Of a DNA stretch of 64,000 nt, positions 32,832-43,309 are shown piece after piece; within the stretch, counting starts at the first letter, position 1; every line of letters begins with the position of its first letter. The DNA comes from Pelobates cultripes (taxonomy: Eukaryota; Chordata; Amphibia; Anura; Pelobatidae): contig OW240920.1 in assembly GCA_933207985.1 (NCBI GenBank), positions 128,269,937-128,333,936 of the forward strand, given 5' to 3'. A program made the position numbers and the translations under genes. The notes beneath the pieces are model-generated. The model did no database searches. It was not told the DNA's origin and saw nothing but the letters and a program-made list of their open reading frames with translations.

Positions 32832-33542
32832 TCATAAAAAATTATGTAGATCAAAATCTGCATTTAGACCGTGGGGTATAAGGGTCTTAAGGTTATACAC
32901 CCACTCCATTTCAGTTTTTCCCAGTACTTTTTTTATATCTCCTCCACGCCAAGAGGTAGAACATTTTTTTATGCCAATGCATTTGAGTAAATTTGGGTCT
33001 TTATTATGCATAATGAAATGTTTGGATACTGTGTGATTTAAGTATCCATTCTTTATATTTCTGCAATGTTCGCTCAATCTTATCTTTAAGCACCTTATGG
33101 TCATCCCCACGTATTGGAGGCCACATGGGCATTCGAGCAGATACACAACATTCTTAGTATTACAGCAGATGAAATAAATGTTATATACCTTTTTAGTTAT
33201 ATTAGACCTAAATTGGGTAGTCTTAGATAAAACGGAAAAATCTGTTGTTCTACATACTATACATTGTTTGCATTTGTAAAAACCTTTTGTTTGAGGAAAA
33301 AAAGAGAAGTTCTTAGTCTGGGATTCTTTGGTAAAATTGGTGGTGAGAATATATTTAAAACTAGGAGCTCCTCTAAAAACAATATTCGGGTGAGTGGGTA
33401 GAATTGGGTCAAGTATCTCATCGTGTTTGAGTATATGCCAGTGTTTTTTTATTATTCTTTTTACGTCATTGCTTTTATTATTAAAATTAAAAATCACAGG
33501 AAGGGATATTGCTTCATCTTTTTCTTTATTTTTGTAGGTCAA
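32832..33542 (-). pseudogene. Penelope-like element GIY-YIG endonuclease domain
   Basis: The 236-residue frame includes a CxxC-type motif (FYKCKQCIVC) and then the GIY-YIG core, VVYLLECPCGLQYVGMTIR, followed by RLSEHCRNI and HTVSKHF. In Penelope-like elements this domain follows the RT and nicks target DNA. This portion is uninterrupted, unlike the RT upstream. Confidence 0.88.
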
Positions 33543-34189
33543 AAGATCTTTACGTTCTTTTTGTTGTACTATATTGATTGTATTAATTAGATCTGGTTCT
33601 GAATAATTTTTTTCTATGAATTTATTTTTTAGAATTTCCGCTTGTTTATTAAAATCTTCATTTTTTGAGCAATTTCTACGGAGTCGTAGGAATTGAGTTT
33701 TAGGGGCGCTCTCTAGCCAGGGCTTATAATGGCAGCTAGATTTGTCAATTGCTGTATTTACACAGACTTTTTAAAAAAAAGTTTTTGTTTGTAGTCGACC
33801 TTTTTCAATAAAAATATTAGGATCTAAAAAAATTAATGGATTCCTTGCTATACTCATGTGTGAGGATAATACCTCTTTCATTGGTATTCAAATTATTAAT
33901 AAAAACAATAAGGTTTTCTTCTGTACCATCTCAGATAAAAAACAAATCATCTATATATCTAAAATATGACACTATGTTTGCTCGCCATGCATGGTTACTC
34001 CTGATGGCTTCTGTTTCCCAATCTGCCATAAATAGATTGGCATAGCTAGGAGCAAACCTAGTGCCCATAGCATTACCCCTCTTTTGTAAGTAAAATGAAT
34101 CTAAAAACCAAAAATAATTATTTTTTAAAATAATATTTATACCTTCTATTATAAAATCTACTTAAGTGGCAGGAATTTTTGCTTCTAAA

Positions 34190-35590
34190 TAGTGTTGTCC
34201 CGAACGGTTCGCTGGCGAATAGTTCCCGGCGAACATAGCGTGTTCGCGTTCACCACGGACAGCGAACATATGCGATGTTCGGTCCGCCCCCTATTAATTT
34301 ACTAATACTAAGTAAAAATTACTTAGTATTAGTAAATTGTGCCCCTACTCGCAATACCGCGAGTAGGGGCATGTCTATTAAACAGTGAGCAGCCTTTGGC
34401 TGCTCACTGTTTAAAAAAATAAAGGGTCCCCCCCGGTGGGGGCCCTAAATACTTATAGGGGGGGACCTATTGTCCCCCCCGGCCCCCACCCCTGAGCGGT
34501 GAGTGGGGGCCCTAATAACAATAAGGGGGGACCTATTGTCCCCCCCGGCCCCCACCCCTGAGCGGTGGGTGGGGGCCCTAAAAATAACAATAAGGGGGGG
34601 AGCTACTGTCCCCCCAGCCCCCACCCCTGAGCAGTGGGTGGGGGCCCTAAAAATAACAATAAGGGGGGGACCTATTGTCCCCCCGGCCCCCACCCCTGAG
34701 CGTTGGGTGGGGGCCCTAAAAATAACAATAAGGGGGGACCTACGGTCCCCCCCGGCCCCCACCCCTGAGCGGTGGGTGGGGGCCCTAATAACAATAAGGG
34801 GGGACCAATTGTCCCCCCCGGCCCCCACCCCTGAGCGGTGGGTGGGGGCCCTAATAACAATAAGGGGGGACCTATTGTCCCCCCCTGGCCCCACCCTGGC
34901 GGTGGGTGGGGGCCCTAAAATGCTAACAAGAGAGAGGGGCCTACTGAAAGCCCCCAGCCCCTGGCGGTGGGTGGGGGGCCCTAAAATCACAATAAGGGGA
35001 CCTGGCCATCCCCGGCCCGTTTGGTGGGGCCCTGAAACAATAAGGGGGGACCTACTGTCCCCCCAGGCCCCCACCCCTGAGCGGTGGGTGGGGGCCCTAA
35101 TAACAATAAGGGGGGACCTATTGTCCCCCCCCACCCCCACCCCTGAACGGTGGGTGGGGGCCCTAAAATTAACAATAACGGGGGGACCTATTGTCCCCCC
35201 CGGCCCCCACCCCTGAGCGGTGGGTGGGGGCCCTAAAATTAACAATAAGGGGGGACCTATTGTCCCCCCCCGGCCCCCACCCCTGAGCGGTGGGTGGGGG
35301 TCCTAAATACAAAGGGGGGGGACCCTAGTCACCCCACCCCCCAAAAAAAAACTATCTCCCTACCTACCCCCCTCACCCTAAAAATAATGAGGGGGGGACC
35401 TTTAACTAAGTACCTGTAAAAAAAATTAGATAAAAATAACTTACCATTTGATGTTTTCTTTCTTCTACAATCTTCTTTTTTCAGCCCCAAAAAAGGCCAA
35501 ATAAAAAGCCATAAGAACCGACTTAGAACAATTGCGGGAGTTCGCGTTCGCGGTTCGCGAACCGAAAATTTTGTGTTCGCGACATCACTA
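34190..35590. mobile_element. hAT element (TAGTGATGTCGCGAAC termini) inside the Penelope RT
   Basis: The termini are TAGTGTTGTCCCGAAC and, at the right (reverse complement), TAGTGATGTCGCGAAC. The perfect 8-bp duplication CTTCTAAA lies at 34182-34189 and 35591-35598. It contains three hairpins (34295-34420), a G/C minisatellite (34430-35320) and a 200-bp segment shared with the hAT at 19538. No transposase. Confidence 0.93.
34430..35320. repeat. G/C-rich minisatellite, about 13 units
   Basis: The unit is built from GAGCGGTGGGTGGGGGCCCT, then AAAATAACAATAAGG, then GGGGACCTATTGTCCCCCC, then GGCCCCCACCCCT. Each unit contains two internal palindromes. Units lacking parts occur near 34890-35030. 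Confidence 0.95.
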
Positions 35591-36673
35591 CTTCTAAAGT
35601 TAAAATATTTTTAATGGCCTGACATCCTATATCATGAGGAATGATAGTATAGAGAGATTGGACATCACAAGTGACTAGTATAAAATTGGGTTTTCAAATA
35701 AAAGTATTTAAAAAATTTAAAAGTGACATTGAGTCTTTTAAAAAGGATTTCATGAGTTTGACAGAAGGCTGTAAAAGGGTATCGATGTATTGGGAAAGAT
35801 TGCACAAAAGGGACCCTATCCCTGAAACAATTGGCCTTCCCGGTGGGTTCTGTTCATTTTTGTGAATTTTGGGAAGAAAATAAATAACAGGGGTAATAGG
35901 GAATTCTTTATTTAAAAAGTTAAATTCATGTTTATTTAAAATTTTAAGATCTAATCCTTTTTTAAAAAAAATCAGATAAAATGGTTTGTATATTTCTTGT
36001 AGGGTCAGATTCTAATTTTTCGTAGACATTTGTATCTCTGAGTTGTCTATGAGCTTCATCTATATACATTTTACTTGATTGTATGACTACTCCACCACCC
36101 TTGTCTGCTGATTTAATAACAATATCTTTATCTTTTTGAAGTTCTTTAATTGCACTTCTTTCGGCATTGGTAAGATTATTAGGATCATATTTATTATATT
36201 TGATTTTTTCCAGATCTTTATGAACAAGTTTTTCAAATAGTATTAAAGGTGCCGATTTACAATACGATGGGTAGAACTTTGATTTTTCTCTGAGATGAGT
36301 GTTTATAAAAGGTCCATTATCTGTCTGTGGGGGAGGGGATAGATTGGATATTTCATTATTTTTACTAATAAAAAATCTTTTTAGGGTTGCTTTCCTTACG
36401 AATTTATTTACATCAAGGAATGCTTGGAACGAGTTGAATGAAGGAGTTGGAGCAAATTTTAAACCTTTGTTTAAAACAGACATTTGTGCGGCCGATAACA
36501 CTTTTTGAGAAAGATTAAAAATACCATTAGAAGGAGCTTTTAGGGATGTTACCTTTCTAATCTTTCCCTTTTGCTCACGTCTTCCACTTCGTCTTCCTCT
36601 AAACTTAGAATCCTTTTTTGGGAGCGTGAGGGGTGCGGTGTTTGGACTAGTGAAGGTTGGTGAGTGCGTATTT

Positions 36674-37676
36674 CTAAAAAATGTTCTTCATTGTCAAAGT
36701 CTGAATCAATTGATAATAACTGATATCTGTTTGGGTGATTAGAAATAATAGGTGATTTTGAATAGTTGGAATATTCAGTGTGATCATTTGTGTATCGCGA
36801 CCTCTGAGGTTTTGGTGAGATATTTGAACTAGACGAGTTATAGTATTTAGAAGATAGAGGTGCAGAATTGTAGGTCTGATGAAAGGGTGTCTTCTGTCTG
36901 TACAGAGGTAATTGATTTGTAGTGCTTTGGTATGGTATATACGATGGAGCGTGATATTGGTGAGCTGAAGTTTTATGGGGCCTGGTATGTGATGGGGATT
37001 GGTGTTGAGGTTTACGTGTGACATAATTTTGGTACCTGGAAGGTGGATGTTATGAATTTGGGAGTGGGAGTGTGTAGGATTTTTGTAATCATTATAATTA
37101 GTTCTGGAGGAGTAACTATCTGAAGTGTAGTTCTTTTTTAAGTGATAAGTTCTCACTTGTTTGTTTGAGTAATCTGTTTTGTCTCTGATATATTTTCTAA
37201 TCTTCAGATGTTTAGTGTCAATTTCAACTTTTTCGATTTTATTTTGAATTAGAATAAAATTTTGTTTATACACTTTGGTTTCGGTGAAAGGTAAGAGTTT
37301 TTCTCTCAGGTTATTTATTTCAATGTCTAAGATAGACAATTTTTTGCTTTTTTCACTATTAGTGTCTCATCAAACCAAATGTACATAATTCCAATATGCT
37401 ATTCCATTCCTACATAAATTCAAGGTCATCTTGGTCAGATGTAGGTAATTTTAAAAGTCTTAAGCCACGGGGGGTAATCTGCTCATCTATATATTTTTTA
37501 AAAGTAGCGATTTCCCATTTAAGCTTAATTTCTGTGGTTAGTGCTTTTTCTAGTTGAATAAAAAGATCTTGTTGGTTTACATTATATGATACTGTTTGAA
37601 TAGAATTAATAGCCTCTGTATTAAATACATTGTTAACATCAATCGTATATTTATTCCTGAATTCAAAAATAGACAT
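36674..37676 (-). pseudogene. Penelope-like N-terminal coding region
   Basis: Frame 37676-37410 contains WEIATFKKYIDEQITPRGLR, characteristic of the N-terminus of PLE proteins. Frame 37339-36674 continues with a charged, serine/tyrosine-rich linker before the RT. The two frames are separated by a stop or frameshift. Confidence 0.7.
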
Positions 37677-37730
37677 GTTTCAAAAAGAGTTGGGAAGCGG
37701 CTATCTCAAGAGGGAAAACAGATAGTGGTA

Positions 37731-38571
37731 ATAGTGATAAGTGGATGAGACAGCGCTAAACAACTCAAGGCAGCAACCCTTAAAGGGGAATCCCTCTAGA
37801 TACCCTTAAACCAAGATAAGTAAAAGTAACAATAAAAAAGGCTGCGCCACATAAAATCAAAATAAAAACAAGATAAAAACCAATAAAAGAGTCCAAATTA
37901 TGAGTCCTTACGGATATAATGGTGGGTCCTCTTATATGAAAGAGAGAAAAAGACGGACAACCAATGGTGCAGTTTATCAAGTCCAAATTGTGACGTATTG
38001 AGAGATAATAATGGAACACTCACATTTACAAGAGCTTTTATCCAGCTCTGAGATAAGGCGCACACAGCGATATGATCCCCGCTTATGGGATATATGTGGT
38101 AGGATATCTCTCCGTCAGGGATGATCAGTTCTCCGAAGGAAGAAGAGACAGCCAATAGTGCTCACTGTATAGTGGTGATGGTATAAATTGAATAAAAAAC
38201 GTACTTACAAATAGAGAGCAGGCGAACTGCTCTATGATGACAGCGTAAGTGGATTAATCCCTTAAGGATTTCTTGGGGTACTGGAATCTTCCAATTTGTT
38301 GGTACAAACCAATAAGTGGTTGAAAATAATAATAAAATAATTCAGTAAAATAACTATAAAAATAAATATTAAAAAGCCAGGGTAAAAATAAAAGAAATGT
38401 GTATAAAAAGATAATTGGCACAAATAAATAACCAAATTAACTTTAATATTAAAACACAATTAAATATCCATAACGCGTTTCGTCACAAAAGACTTTATCA
38501 AATGGAATAACATTTTCTACCTGGCAAATAGGGGTTATATAGGACACAGTAATTTGAATATGGGCACCAAA
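37731..38571 (-). repeat. Penelope pseudo-LTR, right copy
   Basis: Direct repeat of 31269-32153. It is upstream of the coding region in the minus orientation, as expected for a tandem-derived Penelope pLTR. Confidence 0.92.
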
Positions 38572-39512
38572 CTCTGGATTTGAGAAGAGTTTGGGGCATA
38601 GATATTAGCCATTGTATACAGTTTCTCAACTATATTACAAATTGTTATAATCACATACCACACACTCACTGAGGCCACACTCATGGGCAGCGACGGCCCG
38701 GTGCAAGGCTTCCACCCTGAGGCACGACCGACAACCTAAAATCACATACAACTACATCCCGAACCGAAACCCGAACCACCTGACCTCCAGACACACACAC
38801 AACGGCACACATGACATCGACTAAACAAACGAAGACAAGAAAGAACAAAACAAGACACCGAACCGCAGATGGCGCCATAGACAAGCTACACTACGGAACA
38901 CACCATGACACGGACTCGGTAATCCTCCCGCAGACACACGCATGGACACACACCACATAGACACAGACCACACTAGCCACCAAGCAGTGACATACAATGA
39001 TGGAACACAGATGTCACGACACAAGATAGCTGAGACAGAATATTATATACCAGAGCCAACCAGTCTAGACAACCTACATGAACACAACACAGCGCAAAGT
39101 CAAGACGAGCGACACAGTGATTAGGGCAAGAGGGGAGAAACTGCTCCGGAAGCGCTGACGCAGCCATCCAATAATCCACGCACATACATAACACATATAT
39201 GTCCGCGGACATACAACGCATAACCCAGCTCAGACAAAACTGCCATACAGCTACCACAAACTAGATGCACCAGCAGTCAAACCAACAAGCATAATGCACC
39301 AACCAGAGTCAACACGCAGGAGGCCGACACATACACAGGTACAGACGCTCAAAAACACAAAGGATAGTACAACCACAGAGACAGACCACCATCATAGCAA
39401 AAGTTAAGTAACGTGCGCACCCAACTGTGAAACTGAATGTTAGAACTCGAGCAACTGCAATAATACGCCTCTGCGCAAGCAACGACATGCATACCTACTC
39501 ATGTACTGATAA
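38572..39512. other. Unassigned AC-rich sequence
   Basis: Rich in CACA/GACAC on the plus strand, with no protein-family similarity visible on either strand. It may be the 5' untranslated part of a LINE. No TE terminus was identified. Confidence 0.4.
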
Positions 39513-39869
39513 CTAAGCCTCTGCGCAGGCACCTACCTGATTAACCACAAATACGTTTGCATTGGGATATATGTTGTGAATCCAATAAACATATTCAAAA
39601 CAAATTGTTATAATCCATCTGCCCATCTTGTCTATACTCTGATGTTTTATAGAAGCGTTCAACTTTGCTGAGAATAGAATAGCTACTCCTCTTTCCTTTT
39701 TCTTTTTAAAAGATGAATAAATGAAAAGAGGGAAATCTTTAAACTTATATTTTTTTTCATCTGCTTGTTGCCAATGGGTCTCTTGAATACATTTAATATG
39801 AGCATTTTCTTTTTTCATGCGGTCAACTAAAATTCTCCTTTGTTGGGGTGAATTAAGCCCTTGAGCCAC
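39513..39869 (-). pseudogene. L1-type endonuclease fragment
   Basis: The minus-strand frame begins near the ORF2 start: GLNSPQQRRILVDRMKKENA, then CIQETHWQQADE, then ERGVAILFSAKL. These are motifs of an apurinic-like endonuclease domain. It is cut after about 110 residues. It belongs to a different LINE family from 40399-46302. Confidence 0.82.
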
Positions 39870-40398
39870 ATATCTAGGCGTATAGAAATCTATCCTTCTA
39901 ATATCGGTTTGTGTCCTTTAGGGCACAAGTGCCCTCTATTTTTTATTTTTTATGGTAGACAGTGTTATGTACAGCGATATTCAGCAAAGATAAACAGTAA
40001 TGTTGCAATAATGGTAACAGCGTTGACATCATTAGTTAAACAAAGGTCCCGATGGGCACCATGCAAGTATACAGTTATTCATGACGTAAAGAGCATGTGT
40101 AGAGTGTTGCGGTGGGTACGAGCCCGTTTGGGGCCAAGTCAAAGGATGCTGCAGCCATTAAGTTCGGCTGGGGAGCCCCAGTCTCGTCTGTGGTATAACG
40201 ACGGAAGTCACCAGTTCCATGTGTCCACCAGCTGTCAACGGGGGTCAGAAGTCACCTATATGTGGTTCACCTCTCAAGTATTTTATCGGTTTGGTGAATA
40301 CCCATCTGGGAGATTGTAAGAGAAAAGAAGAAGGGTAAGAGGAAGAAAAGAGGGTAGGGAAGAGGGAGAGAGAGAGTTAGGTTTAGCACGAAACTTGG
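39870..40398. other. Probable LINE-associated noncoding sequence
   Basis: It resembles LINE untranslated sequence (AACAGTAATGTTGCAATAAT, then a purine-rich stretch at 40320-40380), but no family feature proves it. Confidence 0.35.
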
Positions 40399-41771
40399 CT
40401 AGCCAGGAGGGCCGAGGCAAGGGGCGGTGCCCAGGCCCTCCCCCCACGGGCTTAAGTCTTTCTTTGTCAAGTATATGGGTAAGGCTTGAAATAGGAATAG
40501 TATGCATTGGAGAATGTTCATTTTGACAGAATGTATTCTGCCAATCCATGATATGGGTTTATCTGTCCATCTCTCCAGGTCTTCCGTCAATGTCTTGATC
40601 ATGGCGGCAAAGTTGAGTTGGAAAAGTTTGGTGGCATCTGCCGGTAGCCTGATTCCCAGATACTTGATGGATTTGTGTGCCAACTGTACCTGATAAGTGT
40701 TTTCCACCAGTGCCATGTCCACTGCAGAGAGAGCTATTGGGAGTGCACTAGATTTTTCCATATTTATTTTATACCCGGAGAGTGTTCCGTAGTGAGTTAA
40801 GAGGGACAATAGGGCACATGGGGAGTCCACTGGATGTGTCAGTGTGAGAAAGACGTCATCCGCATAGCCCGAGACCCGAAGAACGTCTACTCCATGTAGC
40901 TCTGGGTGTTTTCTGATAGACTGGAGCAGGGGTTGAACAGTAGTGTCGATAGGGGACATCCCTGCCTCGTCCCGTTCATCAAGTGTACAGGGCTCTCACT
41001 GCCGTGACGTAGGGATCCGGGAATCCCAAATGCTCCAGTAGGGTGAACATGGAGGGCCAAGTCACTCTGTCGAACGCCTTCTCAGCATCTAGGGACAGAG
41101 CCAGAGAAGGCTTTCGTGATATCGTCAGTTTCCAGATTAGGTTGATATTCCGTCGCGTATTCTCTAAGAGTTGTCATCCGGGAATGGGTTGAGTCGCTCC
41201 GCTAGGATCTCAGCAAATAGTTTTGCATCGTGTTTAATAAGGGAAATAGGTCTGTATGCTTCTGGTAGTAAGTGGTCCTTACCCGGTTTGAGCTGTAGTA
41301 CTATATTGGCGAGGGCCATGTCTTGATCCGGTGTGCAGCCTGTTCTGTGTTCGTTGAAGAGGGCTACCATTCGTGGGTCCACGTAATTGTCTATGCGTGG
41401 TTGTAGAGAGATTGGTAATTCTCGGTGAATATCCGCGCAATTTCCCTTAGGGAGTTTTGAATAGAGCCATCTCCATCTTTAATTGTTGTTACGTGGGGGT
41501 GTCTTTGTCTGGGTCTTAGGGTTCATGCCAGCATGGAATCTATTTTATTGGATTTTTCATAAAATTTCCATTTGGACCATTGCAAGGACCGCGCAGTATC
41601 TTCCAGGAGTGTGTCTTTGATTGCGTGTCGCAGAGCTTGCAGTTCCGCCCGGGTAGGACTCGTTTTGTGTTGTTCTACTTTATGGAGTGATTCGAGTTGT
41701 GACTTTAGTAGTTTGGTTTTCTGTTGTTTCCTGTGAGTCGCCGTTTTGATTAGAAAACCCCTGATCACCAC

Positions 41772-43309
41772 TGTAACAGAACTGTCTGTATATGGATTAC
41801 ATGTATTTCCACTCCATTCGTCTGTTTGTTCGGTTTATTTCCCTGCCCGTACAATCCCTATGTGTTCCCCTGTTAAACTACCGAAATCCGCACAAAGGCT
41901 CGACCGGGAAACTGGCGTGTGCCTTCAATTCACCTCACTGAAGCTAGCGTTTGCCATCAATTGACCATCCAGTAGCTGCAGCTTAATTGACTGTTACTGG
42001 GTGGTCGCGGTTACACCTAGCCGCCACACGGTGGCAGTGTTATGGAAGCTCCCCGGACGGCCAGCGGTGCTCAGCCTGGAATCGGTGCACTAAAAGCGCA
42101 CACTTTTACGTGCAGGCACCGCTGAGCCTCCAACCTTCTCTGATTTGCACGCCAGGTATTTAACCGAACGCCGGCTTTCGGGACTTTGTATTATGTGAAT
42201 GAGGGTACCCAGATAGCATGCCATGGAGTCTGTTCGGGTGATTAAAGACTTCGGCTCCATTTCAATTAAACTGTATTTGTGTGGTCTGAGCGCTATTCTG
42301 TGTTAATGTGCGCTCAGACCTGAGCTATCTGGGGATATGTTACATGTGTGTATTTGTTACAATATTTGTCACATTGTATATTTTACAGCATTTCACTGTT
42401 TCATTTTCTCCATGTGTGTAATAGAGATGTCGCGAACTGCTCGCCGAACTGTTCGCGAACTGTCCGCCAGCGAACAATAGCGTGTTCGCGTTGGGCGAAC
42501 ATATGCGATTTCAGGTCCGCCCCCTATTCGTCATCATTGAGTAAACTTTGACCCGGAACCTCACAGTCAGCAGACACATTCCAGCCAATCAGCAGCAGAC
42601 CCTCCCTCCCTGGATGTGTCTACTGACTGTGAGGTTCCGGGTCAAAGTTTACTCAATGATGATGAATAGGGGGCGGACCGGAAATCACATATGTTCGCCC
42701 AACGCGAACACGCTATTGTTCGCCAGCGGACAGTTCGCAAACAGTTCGGCGGGCAGTTCGCGACATCCCTAGTGTGTAATGGTGATTTGCCTCTGTCCTG
42801 GGAGATAATTGAGTTACTTCCCAATTATCTCCCGGACAGAGAGGGAGGAATTGTGATGCATTGTGGGGATATTTTGTATCTGTGTGTCCGAATTTGCTAT
42901 GTGCCTGTACCTTGTCACAGTCTCCCATCTGGTCCCCTAGGGGAGTGTCCACCAGGAGGGAGACCTGCATAAATACTGGGCAGGTAGCCCTCAATAAACC
43001 AGAATCCTGTTTTACCCTCAATACGGAGCTTGGTCTCGTTATTGGGGGGATTTACTGTATGCGGTTAGAGACTGATTGCTGGGAATGTAAGCCGCTTGGA
43101 TGCTGTGTCTGTTCGTCTGTTAGCAGCTATTCGTGAGATTACTGTTCGGGAGTTTGGAGCACTACTGGGTATACTGTTCGGGAGTTTGGAGTATTCCCTG
43201 GTTCCAGTTTGACTGTTTGGGGTTCTACAGTAGCTGTACCTGTACCTCCGCAAAAGGGAAGCTCTACTAAACGGCGGTTTAACCCCTTTATGCCGGGAGA
43301 GCCGTAACA
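41772..43309 (+). mobile_element. Solo LTR inside LINE ORF2
   Basis: It starts TGTAACAG and ends CCGTAACA. The flanks ACCAC and AACAC match at 4 of 5 positions, and the LINE ORF2 reading continues on both sides. It has promoter-like GCATAAATAC (about 42968) and a polyadenylation signal CAATAAACC (about 42995). Removing the nested MITE and its duplication leaves about 1.18 kb. No internal retroviral sequence. Confidence 0.75.
42422..42771. mobile_element. Foldback hAT MITE (TAGAGATGTCGCGAAC) inside the LTR
   Basis: The 350-bp element consists of two near-perfect inverted arms of about 150 bp around a short spacer near 42590. The perfect 8-bp duplication GTGTGTAA lies at 42414-42421 and 42772-42779. 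It is the same family as 54177-54481. Confidence 0.93.

Larger units (their letters stand above)
33543..36501 (-). pseudogene. Penelope-like reverse transcriptase, split by a hAT insertion
   Basis: Minus-strand motifs in order are: KELQKDKDIVIKSADKGGGV (about 36150), the N-terminal PLE hallmark; LVTCDVQSLYTIIPHDIG (about 35660), RT motif A; then, beyond the hAT, MGTRFAPSYANLFMAD (about 34040), motif B; and FRYIDDLFFI followed by a stop (about 33945), motif C with the YIDD active site. The 1401-bp hAT at 34190-35590 separates A from B. The stop after motif C and frameshifts make it non-functional. Confidence 0.87.
31269..38571 (-). mobile_element. Penelope-like retrotransposon with pseudo-LTRs
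   Basis: Direct repeats of about 0.85 kb (31269-32153 and 37731-38571) flank a minus-strand coding region. That region holds an N-terminal segment, a reverse transcriptase and a C-terminal GIY-YIG endonuclease, the order of endonuclease-positive Penelope-like elements. A hAT element (34190-35590) interrupts the RT. The coding frame is also broken by stops and frameshifts, so it is inactive. It lies between LINE remnants. Confidence 0.88.

Noticed and set aside
34445..35245. Long open frames on both strands (266 and 237 residues) with repeated proline/glycine units
   Set aside because: They translate the G/C minisatellite, whose unit length happens to keep frames open on both strands. There is no start context or protein family.
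34430..35320. CRISPR-like regular array
   Set aside because: The intervals are part of the repeat unit, not unique spacers, and the context is a eukaryotic transposon.
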